Under the pieces are notes generated by a model. The model saw nothing but the letters and a program-made list of their open reading frames with translations, was not told the DNA's origin and searched no databases. Both the position numbers and the translations under genes were made by a program. Below, in pieces: positions 50,200 to 61,087 of a stretch of DNA of 64,000 bases (its first letter is position 1; every line of letters starts with the position of its first letter). The DNA comes from Trichomonas vaginalis G3 (Eukaryota; Parabasalia; Trichomonadida; Trichomonadidae), in contig NC_067203.1 of NCBI RefSeq assembly GCF_026262505.1, positions 9,858,001 through 9,922,000 on the forward strand, given 5' to 3'.

Positions 50200-52293
50200 T
50201 TATGGAAGATTTTTTCTTATTTTTTTTTCAGAATTTTGCTTGCTATTAACTGAAACTTGTTTTGACGGCCCAACAATAGCATTTGTAGTAGGAAGAATTC
50301 CCAATAACGAGCGCATTTTCGATAATTGTTTTTCAATATGATCAAGAAGGTCCAGCTTATGTTCTAGATTACTAGACATTTGATTTGTAGAAGGATGGTT
50401 TTGATTTTCTGGTTCTAAATCTGTAGAGTCTGCAATATTTGAATTTTCGGAGCGAATTGGAGCATCTGAACCTTGATTTGTATCGGCTTGCTCAAAATTA
50501 GTTTGAATTGGAGTGGATGAATTAAAATCTGGATGATTTAATGTTTCATTAAATAATGCCATAATTTTTTCTCTTTTTTCATTAATAAACTTAGTGATTA
50601 TTGTATCTTTATCTGTTAGATCGATCGATTTGAGTATATCTGCATCATGAACTGGAATATTTTCGAACAATGAACTCGATTCTATGGAACCATATGGAGA
50701 AATCTCGTTCTGAGCCAAAGAAAGATCACTTACGTTGTATTGTTTGATAGAAAAAATTGTTTTCTCAAGTTCTTTTTGAAAGCAGTCAAGAATATAATTT
50801 TTGTAGCTATCAGTGATAACGGTTTTTATATGGCGCTCGATCTTCTGGTTATTTTTGATGGCGTTATATTTATCTAATTGGATTTGAGATATCTTCTTAA
50901 TAGCTTCATAAATGTTTGGATGTTTTAACGAAGAAAATTCTGAATGCATACTCTCGAGGCAATCATTAGTGAATATTGCAGTTGCATTATTATATTGAGA
51001 TATTAAATTGTAGTGCGGCAACCAAACTTTGTTGAAATAATCAATATAATCTTTGATCGAATCAACTTTATTTTGATTAATTATATGCATTGTAAGTACA
51101 AATTCTTCATGAGACATGAATGGAGTAATAGAATATAGCTTAAATAAAGAATTTTGTAAAGTATTGAAATTTTTTGTATAAAGTGCTACAAGTTTCCTGT
51201 GTAAAGCTTGTTTGAAATGAAATAGGCATCCAATTATACGGACTTTAGGGAAAATTTGTTGAAGTGCCTCTATCATTCCCTTTTCAAAATCACAATGAAT
51301 TTGAATTAGCTTTGAAAATTGAATACCCTTGACAGTAAAAATATATTCAAATGCCTTCTTATAAGATTCAAATGTGCGGTTTTTCATGAATATAAATAAA
51401 AGTGGTAGATATTGATTTGTTGAAGGTTCACAAATCATAATTGTTAGCATCTGTCCTTTTTGAAAATGTTTTGGTGTAATTTTAAAAGTTCCATCGCAAA
51501 ATAAATCTGTGGCTTCTTTTGCAAATTGAATTGCCTTCTCAAAACCAAAAAACATCGTCTCACAATTTGCTTGAAAATCATGGCCAATGAAAAACTGCTC
51601 GCCATTTATTAAACAAAAATTAGCAATTTCATCGTCTGTAATTTTTTCTCCAACAGAAAATTTTCTGGACTTATTATAAACTTCCCTGACCAATGAATCT
51701 TTAATTAATGGGTTTTCATCAGTACCAACAGCAAGTTCTGTCATAAATTTTTTAATCTGCTGAAAAGTGCCGTTGTCTTCAGAAAATTTTGCCATTGCCT
51801 TATTGTATATTTCTGTCAGAGTCATTGATTTATGAAGATCATTTTTTTCATTTTGTAACTTTTTAAATTGTCTGCATTCGGGTATATGTTCCTTTTGTAA
51901 ATCTTCGGAAACTGAACTGTTCTCAATTTTAACTAAATAACGTGCTTGACAAGAATGATCGATGCAACGGTAGTAACGTTCAATATTATTTGAATTAATA
52001 ATATTTGTATGATCATGCGAATAAAGCATATCTTTGCGAACAATTGTATCAGGATATTTTCCAGTAACTGCGGGAATATTTTTAACTGCAATATAACTAA
52101 AATATCTTCTGACAGCTTTAGATTCATTTTCGGCGTATTTAATATTAAAATATTGAAGAACTTGTTTGATTATATTCGTTTTTTCATCTCTCGATGTTGA
52201 TTTTTGGTATTTATCAGATTGTTCCCTGATAAATATTTTATTTTCGTCTGTAAAGTTTGCTCTTTTTTGATTAAATATAGATGATTTTCCCAT
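50200..52293 (-). CDS. MULE transposase (DDE/RNase H-like)
   Basis: 697 residues. A helical N-terminus is followed by a Cys/His zinc-binding motif of the WRKY-GCM1/FLYWCH type (YYRCIDHSCQARYLVKIENS, then EHIPEC). The MULE catalytic domain spans ~235-460, with Asp in LFCDGTFKITPKHF, Asp in IQIHCDFEKGMIEALQQ, the CLFHFKQALHRKL block, and Glu in FTNDCLESMHSEF. The C-terminal 150 residues are polar and disordered. The frame closes at 50200 just after an A-rich run (50221-50229). Beyond the run, the adjacent frame encodes a ~55-residue Lys/Arg-rich tail ending near 50035, so a nuclear-localisation-like tail may have been lost by a small shift. The enzyme would cut at the element ends. Confidence 0.88.
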   Translation of the reverse strand: MGKSSIFNQKRANFTDENKIFIREQSDKYQKSTSRDEKTNIIKQVLQYFNIKYAENESKAVRRYFSYIAVKNIPAVTGKYPDTIVRKDMLYSHDHTNIINSNNIERYYRCIDHSCQARYLVKIENSSVSEDLQKEHIPECRQFKKLQNEKNDLHKSMTLTEIYNKAMAKFSEDNGTFQQIKKFMTELAVGTDENPLIKDSLVREVYNKSRKFSVGEKITDDEIANFCLINGEQFFIGHDFQANCETMFFGFEKAIQFAKEATDLFCDGTFKITPKHFQKGQMLTIMICEPSTNQYLPLLFIFMKNRTFESYKKAFEYIFTVKGIQFSKLIQIHCDFEKGMIEALQQIFPKVRIIGCLFHFKQALHRKLVALYTKNFNTLQNSLFKLYSITPFMSHEEFVLTMHIINQNKVDSIKDYIDYFNKVWLPHYNLISQYNNATAIFTNDCLESMHSEFSSLKHPNIYEAIKKISQIQLDKYNAIKNNQKIERHIKTVITDSYKNYILDCFQKELEKTIFSIKQYNVSDLSLAQNEISPYGSIESSSLFENIPVHDADILKSIDLTDKDTIITKFINEKREKIMALFNETLNHPDFNSSTPIQTNFEQADTNQGSDAPIRSENSNIADSTDLEPENQNHPSTNQMSSNLEHKLDLLDHIEKQLSKMRSLLGILPTTNAIVGPSKQVSVNSKQNSEKKIRKNLP

Positions 52294-52627
52294 TAAAAAA
52301 TGAAATGATGCAAAATTTACGAAAACCGTTCGAAAATTGAATCAAAAATGAAAAGTAATACTTAAATGAGGAATTCTTTGAGATATTGGTCTTAGATTGA
52401 ATGTAGCGTCATTCTTATATAGAATATATATTCATATCATCGGAAATATGATAAAAAGCATATAATAAATGTCAAAAAAGTGAACAAATAAGCAAAGATA
52501 TTTTTTAAAAAACAATGAAAAGTAATACTTAAATGAGGAATTCTTTGAGATATTGGTCTTAGATTGAATGTAGCGTCACAAATTTCACAAATATAATTTA
52601 CTATACAATTTTATTCATTTTTTTAAA
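52294..52627. promoter_or_regulatory. Divergent promoter region of the MULE with a 65-bp direct duplication
   Basis: The 334 bases between the two MULE genes contain the same 65-bp sequence twice, at 52347-52411 and 52514-52578. It includes ACTTAAATGAGGAATTCTTT and GATTGAATGTAGCGTC. TCATTT initiator-like boxes lie at 52615-52620 (plus) and, on the minus strand, at 52297-52302 and 52303-52308. One copy per gene suggests a shared promoter module. Confidence 0.6.
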
Positions 52628-53734
52628 ATGGCTGACGACAGTCTGTATCAACTAACTCAACTAGTCAAGCATAATGATTATTCTTCGGATTCATTAAATC
52701 AACTTTATCAATGCATAAGTACAATGACAGAAAGATCAATTGGATGCTTGAATTGGGATAAATTTTTCAAAAAAATCACAGTGACTGATGAAGTTCTTTT
52801 ACATTTTTTAGCATCCGTTTTAAACATTGAAAAGATATCAGAATGTTTCAAGGATTCTATTTTTTATCACAATATTAATCTTGAAAAATTCAGTAATTTA
52901 ACTGAAACAGAACAACAAACAATTTTAAATTCCTACAAAGCGGATAAATTTACATATTACATAATGTGCTCACAAATTGTAAAATCAAACTGGAACAATT
53001 TATCCCAAACTTTAGTTAATATTGCAAATCAATATTTGCCATTTTTAGATGAAGAAAAGCAAATATATATATTTACTGAAATAACTGGCAATTATCAAAA
53101 TTTTGAAATTTCAGTTGCAAACTTGTTACTTTTTTATGAAAACAATGAAGAAAAATTAAGCAACTGTTTTAATTTAACATTGTTCCAGCAAATTTATTCC
53201 AAAAATGGAATCGAGCAAATGATATTTTTTGCTGCAAATACAATTTGTTGCAATAACACTTCTATCAATTTTTACAATCTCCTTGAAATTGAAGAAATGA
53301 ATCCATTTGATTTTTTTTATTTCTCAATTCAATATAAAGAGATATTAAATTGCGATGATTTTCCAAAAGTTACAGAAGTAATCACAGGTTTAATCTCAGC
53401 TTCAAATATTAATGCTATTATGCGAATTTGCCAAAAAATTTTGGATAAAATTACATTTTATAAATGTAATTATTGCCATATTACCTCAATATGGAATTTT
53501 ATCACAAATGCAGCAATAATTCTTCCTGATGAAGATTTATTAATCAAATTATTAAAATTCATAGAAAAAACAGAAAAAGCAACAGATGAATTATTCGAAC
53601 CGGAGAATGATTTGGGTTTCTATGAATATTTAAATTCGATTTTCTCAGATATTACATCTGCGAGAAATAAGCAATTTCTCTTGGAATTTCTAAATACCCA
53701 TGAAGATGACTTCACTTATGATCAAACATTGTGA
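52628..53734 (+). CDS. Second MULE gene, all-helical protein of unknown function
   Basis: 368 residues, Asn/Ile/Glu/Leu-rich, no membrane segment, and apparently built of HEAT-like helix pairs (EVLLHFLASVLNIEKISECF, QIYIFTEITGNYQNFEISVA). A Cys-containing patch (ICQKILDKITFYKCNYCHIT) could bind zinc, but the spacing is not a known motif. It lies inside the element, divergent from the transposase, with an initiator-like box and ATG context as good as the host genes. It could be a helper (as MURB is in maize MuDR), an accessory regulator, or a captured host gene. No homologue was recognised. Confidence 0.75.
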   Translation: MADDSLYQLTQLVKHNDYSSDSLNQLYQCISTMTERSIGCLNWDKFFKKITVTDEVLLHFLASVLNIEKISECFKDSIFYHNINLEKFSNLTETEQQTILNSYKADKFTYYIMCSQIVKSNWNNLSQTLVNIANQYLPFLDEEKQIYIFTEITGNYQNFEISVANLLLFYENNEEKLSNCFNLTLFQQIYSKNGIEQMIFFAANTICCNNTSINFYNLLEIEEMNPFDFFYFSIQYKEILNCDDFPKVTEVITGLISASNINAIMRICQKILDKITFYKCNYCHITSIWNFITNAAIILPDEDLLIKLLKFIEKTEKATDELFEPENDLGFYEYLNSIFSDITSARNKQFLLEFLNTHEDDFTYDQTL

Positions 53735-54384
53735 GGTCATTTTTGATCAACAAATTAATTGAAATTCCGATCAAAAAAAATTCACAAATTGGATCAAAAA
53801 AATCGAATCTCAAGTTAAAAATAAAAAATTTCTACATTTTTATCAAATTTAGATTTTTTTTTTCAAATCATGCGAATTGATTGGATAATTGCATATTTTA
53901 TCCCATGCATCTAGAAGTATGTGTAATATTTTTGCTTTCATCAAGAAATTGTCGAATTTGATCTTAATTTTTTTTGAAAAATATACTTTTAGAAAAAGAA
54001 ATAGTGATTGAATAGCTGCCCATGCTGTAAAAGGGTTATTTTTACAAGTAAAAAAATTGTTATTTTTCGAGCAAGTCGAGGCTTTTTTACCATCTTATTT
54101 TTGAAAAATTTACGAAAAATTATATCTGAAAAAACGCTTCATTTTGATATCTTACAATGATAAAATACCAATGTTGTGGGATATAATAGCTACACCCGGA
54201 CATCTACTACATTAATGCGTATGACAGGTAAAGTTGATTTCAAAAGTATAGCCTGGAAAGATTACAATAAATCAACGATAATTCAAAAAAATTTCTTATA
54301 AGTTAACATAATAAAAATTTAATTTTTATATTGCTTGTATTATACTTAAGTATATAATATATTTAAATCTTAGAATGAAAATTC
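53735..54384. other. Non-coding right part of the MULE
   Basis: AT-rich. It has GATCA/GATCAAAAA-type short repeats near 53740-53800. No gene seen. It leads into the right terminal repeat. Confidence 0.5.
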
Positions 54385-54509
54385 GGGACGCCCTAACTAT
54401 TCAATTTTCCCTTAGGACGCCCATAAACCTCTCAAAAATGTGATGTAAATATCACAATTTTGAGAAATTTACACTAGGACGCCTTAGGACGCCAACCCCC
54501 TTTTTTACC

Positions 54510-54518
54510 TACATAAAT
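54510..54518. repeat. 9-bp target-site duplication, right
   Basis: TACATAAAT, exact match of 49168-49176. Confidence 0.8.
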
Positions 54519-54688
54519 TACGATTAAAACGATGAAAGAACCAAAAAGTGTGTTTTGTGTTTTGTTGTTGCGTGTTGGATGCGGGATCCTGTTATTTCAA
54601 AAAAAAAAAAAAAAAAAAAAAAAGGAAGTGGGGCTTCCAGGGGCTGCGCCCCTTCTAGCCCTGAAGATGTTTAGTATAAATGAAGTTT

Positions 54689-55369
54689 TTATTCTGAGTC
54701 AAAGTTCGGGTCTTCTGCGTTATATGCAACGTAATTGAACCATATCTTGTATGGATGGTTCAAATCCGATGAAACAGAAATGGTTTCACCGGGGACTAAT
54801 ACCAAGTTTCCTTCCCAGTAGGCTTGACCATTGCTAAAGAATATGCAAACCAATTCTTCGAATACAATTTCTTGTCCACTTTTGCGTTGGAAAATGACTC
54901 TCACACGGTCACCTGGAATGACTCCATCTTTTTCGTTGTCTTCATTCTGTAACGAAATAGTACGAACGAGGAAATGGTTGACAATTTCAACTTGGAATTC
55001 GCAAGGAGTTGTGCGAAAAACCCAGCCAACATTTTCGGCTCCGTACTCGTCAGCTAGTTCATCCTGGTCATAGCTGTATGAGTACGGAGTGAAGTTTATG
55101 GCTGCACGGGCAAATTGAATTTGAATTGGGCTGCGTAAGGTAGGAAGCAACTGGTTGAAGAGTCGTTCTTGAAGTACTCTTACAAGAGTGGGACAATAGC
55201 GGACAAGTTCGTCTGCATATTGAATTGAATTCGAACAAATTTGTTCGAATTGGACTGTCGCCGAAACTAGTTGACCAAGAGCTGTAGAATACTCTGAGGT
55301 CTGTTCTATACTTTCTTCTATAGAAGAAGCCATGTATTCATCAGCTTTTGACTGCAATTGTTGGCGCAA
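54689..55369 (-). CDS. Polinton part: protein of unknown function, minus strand
   Basis: About 226 residues, the only part on the minus strand. The N-terminal half is helical and Gln/Glu-rich; the C-terminal half is strand-rich. No motif was recognised. Trichomonad Polintons carry several such lineage-specific genes. Confidence 0.45.
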   Translation of the reverse strand: MRQQLQSKADEYMASSIEESIEQTSEYSTALGQLVSATVQFEQICSNSIQYADELVRYCPTLVRVLQERLFNQLLPTLRSPIQIQFARAAINFTPYSYSYDQDELADEYGAENVGWVFRTTPCEFQVEIVNHFLVRTISLQNEDNEKDGVIPGDRVRVIFQRKSGQEIVFEELVCIFFSNGQAYWEGNLVLVPGETISVSSDLNHPYKIWFNYVAYNAEDPNFDSE

Positions 55370-56063
55370 TTGGAAGTTAGATTGCTCGGGTCAAAGCGAG
55401 TCTTTGGAGTGTCATCTGGGACTGGGAGTGACCGTGTAGGATGATAATCCTCTTCCTGGATAGTTGAATCGGAATCGCTACTGTCTTGGTATGACATTGA
55501 GCTAAAATGAAGTGAAAAAGACCAACCACTTTATTTTTTCAAATAAGAGTTTAAAATAAACCGTTTTCGTCAACGGTAACCCCCTCTATTTTTTTATTTT
55601 ATTGAAAAGTCTCCGTTGGCAAACCGTTCCATCTCAAATATTGAATGAACTATAAACGTTTTTTGTTTTCTATATATACTTTTTTGTCCAACGGTAAAAC
55701 TTTTTACACAACGGTTTTTGAGAGTCGTCGCCGTTGACTTTTTTGTAGAGCACTCAAAATAGTATAACTTTGTCCGGACAAGTAAGGGTCTATCGTTGCT
55801 ACAGGAAAAGTTACAGGCGTTCCAAGGAAGTATACTTTGAGAAGCCTTTTCCCCTTATAGAATGAGATAGGACGGTTATTTTACAAAACTGACAACACTT
55901 TGACCGAGTAGTTTTTTGTGCTGAACAAAAAGTGTCATATAAACATCTGTCAAAAACCGTTTTTTACTTCACTTAAAATGCCACGTAAGCTACGTAAGAA
56001 TATACGTAAGAGGAAGAGAGCATTGAAACATCCAATAGTAAAACTAACACACCACAACAACAG
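55370..56063. other. Divergent gap inside the Polinton
   Basis: About 700 bases between the minus-strand part and the first plus-strand part. Short repeated motifs ACGGTTTTT/AACCGTT occur several times between 55555 and 55960, which may be regulatory for the two divergent transcription units. Confidence 0.4.
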
Positions 56064-59000
56064 TTGCAACAACAAATGCTGAATGACCCCACTATGTTGC
56101 AACAAATGTCAAGCAATCCTATGCTTTTAAACCGAGTTCTTGGTGCACAGAGTGGAGGTTTAAGAGCGGCACTTTTAGCGAAAATGGCAGGCTATGGTGG
56201 AGCTGCAGACGGAACAGCATATAACCCTCAAAGTCAAATGAATTTGAGTTCACTCAAAAATCAAATAACAGATGTCAAAAAGTCAAACATAGACATACAG
56301 AAGCAAATAAGTGAAAACGAAAAGAAACTAGAATATGACAGACACACAAAGAAACTCAATGAGTTAAACGTAGAGAAAAAGAAGAAAGAAGAACAACTGA
56401 AAGAACTAAGTACAGAGGAATATGCAAAAAAAGTGTCAGAAAAAGCAGCAGAAGTAGCAAAAATGGAACAAGATGTTATAAATTTGAAAAACCATACTAC
56501 TCAATATAAAGTACTGAAAGATGAAGAGATAAAACAAAAAGCCCTGAAGACATATATGGATAGCGATGAGTATAAAAAAGAAGTTGAAGCAAATGTAAAG
56601 GCAGAAAAACTTTTACAGTTGCAAAACCAAACCGTACAGTATGAAAATTAGCACAAGAAAGTAAAAATAACGACGCGCTATGCAAAAGGCAATGAAAAGC
56701 GCAGAATATATAAAAGCCAACAATGACTGGTTAGATGCCCAAGCCAACGCTAAAGCAGCCCAACTCATAGGGTCAATAAGGACAAAAATACAAGCGGATG
56801 AAGACAGTTCAAATGAAGCTTTAACAAATGCTGACTTTAAGAACGCCTTCGAAGCTCTTCATAGTAAGGTGAAACAGTGAACGACTTCTCATCTGGAAAG
56901 AAACTGAAGTCTGAAGGTTTCGACAAAGAGTTAAAAGAAGTAGCACAAAATATGACGAAAATAACAGATGCAGCAACGAGACAGGCAGTTCAAAGTGCCT
57001 ATGACGCCGTTAGAGCAACTGTTGTGAAAAGTCAAGAAAAAGAGTTACAACAGACCAAAACAGACCTAGTAAATGCTTTCTTAAAAACGAAAAGTCAGGT
57101 AGGACATTACGCTGCAGATGGAACATATGTGCCAGCTGGTGGAACTTATATACCACCAAACCCTCCAAGAGAAGCACCTGCACCAGGACTACCTAACACA
57201 TTTACATCGTCACATGGACACAGACACAGGCATGCACCAAAACCAACACAACAACCAACAGTTCAAAACCCTGCACAACAACCACCTCCACAACCAGCAC
57301 AACAACCAGCACAGCAACCAACAGTTCAAAACCCTGCACAACAACAACCACAAACAGAGCAAGGACATAAAAGAAGTAGAGAACAAGGAAACCAAGAATT
57401 CTTAAAAATGCTTAAAGAAGACTATGGTTACCCAGATACTATTGACTTTAGTGACAGATATAAAGAAGCTATTAGAAAGTTCAAGGATGGAAATACTGAC
57501 CCGAACCTATTTAGCTTTATGGCTCTGCACCAAAGGGGATATAATCTCAAACCTGGAAAATACAAGCTCGCTAAGGGATATGATTTAATAGCATATCATC
57601 CAAATGACATGAACGAATTTACTCCGAGATATTTGATGTCAGAGCTAAATGACAATTTAACTCTCTTCATGAAACGCGTAAAAAATAGAGACGGAACGAA
57701 AGAAGAAAGGTTTATGAGTCCGGATGACTTAGAAAGGGAACTTTTTAAAAACGGTCTCGGAATATATGAAATGCCAGCAGATGAGGTACAAGAAACTCCA
57801 CAGGAAGAAGTTCAGATACAACCAGACATGGATGAAATAGTTCAGCAACAACAGCTAGAAGAGCCTGAAGGAAACGAACAAGTCACTCCTTTGGAAACTA
57901 ACTTCACAGAACTAGATGAAGATTTGGAACAGCCGAAAAATCTTGACCCTCAACAAGAGTATGCGGAGAATATGGAATATTTCCAAGAGTCTAAAAAAAT
58001 TCGGCTGACATAGTAGAAGAATATCGAAAAATGTTTGCCGACATACAAAAGACTCCAACACCAGATGAAAATATTCAGCATAGAATGGAAGTACTGAAAG
58101 AAAATGTACACAAATACAACAACCCTTTTTACTTACGAGCATTTAACGTTCAATCTTCGGATGAACTCGGTGAAAATAAAAGGTTAAATTTCAAGAAAAC
58201 ATATAGAAATGAAACATTGTTTAAAGTTCATTCAGAACCTAGCCAAGATGGAAACAAACCTACTTTTGTTTCTGCAGACGATGGAACTACAATGAGATGG
58301 GGTCATAAAGCTAACCCGGATAGGTGGTTCATAAACTTACAACCACAATTCCAAGAAGTTGTAGACGCAATGGAAGTCAATGGTGAACCAGATATAGCTG
58401 GTATTTTCAGCGCGGCTTTAATGCCATTGAAAGATATGAAACATGCAGATATTTTGGACCAGTATGAAATGAACATGGCTGATGGAAATATAACACCTGA
58501 CGTTCTAGAACATTTATCTCAAAGAACTACACAGAACCATAGAGATGGTATATTTGGTGAAGAGTTTAGAAAGAAAGTTAGGGAGGGAGAAGGAAGAGAA
58601 CCTATTGTACATGACCTTGCAAACGAAAGTTTACAAAATGTCATAAAAACTTACTTTGCATACGATGAACCGAGAAGGGATGAATATTTAAGAAAACTCA
58701 AATGGACAGTACCAAATGAAATGTTAGTATTGAAAAACATGTTCCTTGACAAAATAAAACCAACTACAGAAATAAACGACGCAAGACTGAAAGATTGGGT
58801 AAAAGCTTTCCCATTCACAAAAGATATAGTTGGTAACATGGAAAGAAAACCAGAATGGCTACAAAAACATATATTTGGAAACGAGCATATTCCATATGGA
58901 CAGGCACTGTTTGAAGAGCTTGAACCGGAAACTCAGGAAAGAGTCATGCAAACAATACGCGAAGACTCAAATACAAACTATGACAAACTCTTTCTAGGAT

Positions 59001-59068
59001 ATAGGTTACCTGAGATGGGCGACCAGAGCCAAAAGGCAAAAAGGACATGGAAATTTGCAACATACTAG
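56064..59068 (+). pseudogene. Polinton part: large coiled-coil / Gln-Pro-rich structural region (broken)
   Basis: Long Lys/Glu-rich coiled-coil segments are followed by a Pro/Gln/Asn-repeat linker (about 57200-57360) and a globular acidic part. No known fold was recognised by eye. Its position just before the capsid-like region suggests a virion-associated protein. The region is broken. Confidence 0.45.
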
Positions 59069-59222
59069 ATGAACATAATGCAAAGATGCAACAACTTCAA
59101 GCAGAGGGCAATGAAGGAAAAAGAAGAGTTAAAAACTCAGTCAGGAAGAAAGTAAAGCTTGGTCCACGTGGGTTCTATTATGACATATAAATCCAACTAT
59201 TCTATATTTTTACCCATATGAA

Positions 59223-60827
59223 ATGTACGCCGCTCAGAATATAACGCCAACAGTTTTGGATGCCATGAATGGAAATGTTTCCGAATGGTATAACGAATGC
59301 GACAATGCCATTAGAAGGTCAGAAATAGTTCCTGGAACTTACGAATATACAACTGCTGTTTCTTATGGAAACGTAGGTGAGTTTGGAGAAGGTTCTTCAA
59401 CAACAGTAGATATTGCTTGCGACAGGTTTCATATAATTTCTATTGACAACTCTTTCTTATACGTGGAACAAGACATTGAAATAAAACCTTCTGCCAAGTT
59501 GTCTGACAAGAAAGGTTGCAATGGAATTTTCTATGTCGGATACCAATATGCTCCAGAAGTTTTCATGGGATATAAGATATATTCTAACTCTGACTTAGTT
59601 CAAACAGTAACATGGGCAAACTATGAATGGTTCGCTTTGAGAAACTCAGTACAACCACAAGCTAGAGAACAAACAGACCAGTATGCCACCATTGAGAAAA
59701 TAAGAAGACTTGACCCTAACGTTCCAGGAGTTTATGTTAACCTTTCTGAACAAACTGCAGCAGCAGTAACCAAAGTAAAACTGAAACTTAGAGTTCCTTT
59801 GTCATCTTTCCTCATCTTCAGGTTTTTAAGATACTTGCCAAAACTGGGCAGGAAAAATTTCTATTGAACTTACTCCAAGCAAAAATAACTTAGTCATTGC
59901 ACCAACACAAGACCCATTCAGCATTACTGTAACTGGAACTGGTGGAGCCAAGTTCTGTGACTTTTGCAAAGACAAAGTTGACTTAGACTTTGGTTTCTCA
60001 AACCTCAACACTGAAGTAAACTATTATTTCAATGCTGCTGGAACTGCTTGGGACCCAGTTAAGTTCACATGCGAAAAATTTGAATGCAAGAGAATAGAAA
60101 GCAGACTTGCCGTTTATATGTTGGACCCAGATATTTCAAATGCTTTAGCTGCCAAATATATTGCAGTTCCACTTATGTTCCCTATACACCAAATATCTGT
60201 CAAAGACTTTGCAGGTGAAGTTGGAACCAAAGTGCTGACCCAGGTGCAAGAACAGATATTGCTTTAACAACTGCAATGAAACATGCAGATACTATGTTTG
60301 TACTGTTCAGACGAACTATAAATGACTATTCTTGTTTCTACAACCCTGGTATTAAATATCATATAAACATAGATGGCAAATACTATCCAAGAGAAGAATA
60401 TTCTACAGTTGAGGATATGAGGTCATACAACTTGACATTAGATGCTATGAACTTTAACAACAACTTCACAACAACCATTAACCCTGAAATGCAAAGTTCT
60501 ATTATGCCATATGTGAAAGTATGGACTCATACAGGAGCTCAAAAAACTCAATATACAAATGGAGACCGTTCAAACTTTTGGCTTGGCATTCCATTTGCTG
60601 ACTCAGAAGACTTTATGGGTGGTATTTCAACTGTTGGTACAGTTCAAATACAATATACTGGTGACAGAGACGGTCCAGATGAATTGAAAGCAAAGAAGTT
60701 TACAAAACCAATAGCACTTTTCACGGAAGATGCTCTTTTGAAGATTCGTTCGATGAAACCTGCTGGAGCTCCTCAGATTGGCATAACGACAGCTTCCATC
60801 GAGCAGATTTTGGCAGCAGGTCAGTAA
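59223..60827 (+). pseudogene. Polinton part: major-capsid-like region (broken)
   Basis: Strand-rich sequence with regular Asn/Gly/Pro turns and little charge clustering, of the size and position expected for a double jelly-roll major capsid protein. Identification is by size, composition and context; a fold comparison would be needed to confirm it. The region is broken. Confidence 0.45.
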
Positions 60828-61087
60828 GTTGTTCTTGAACTGACTTCTCTCCGTCAAATATTGACAGTACGCCAGTTTTGACATAGTATTGTATTATAAA
60901 CTTACCTTTAGAAATATCGGTCAGTTTTGTTGTTATATTTTTGTCAACGTCAAGAACTTTCACCATTTCAGTTATACCAACTTTCTTTGCTTTATGAAAT
61001 ATTTTGGTTCAGCAAAGACTGCTATTCTATAACATTTTCCATTGTTTGTGTAAAGAACTACTCTGTCAATGAACTTGTATTGTTTGT

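Larger units (their letters stand above)
49177..54509. mobile_element. Mutator-like element (MULE), 5,333 bp, apparently complete
   Basis: Bracketed by a 9-bp direct repeat TACATAAAT. The ends are ~130-bp inverted repeats that share GGGTTGGCGTCCTAAGGCGT and carry four GGCGTCC boxes each in the same order (left at about 49193, 49202, 49262, 49294). Between the boxes are CAATTTTTGAGA motifs. The element carries a transposase gene (minus) and a divergent second gene (plus). Both genes have TCATTT initiator-like boxes near their ATGs. The intact TSD suggests a fairly young insertion. Confidence 0.88.

Noticed and set aside
56040-56060. ACTAACACACCAC resembling a trichomonad 3' splice motif
   Set aside because: The match is incomplete (no AG at the right place), there is no 5' partner, and it lies in the Polinton.
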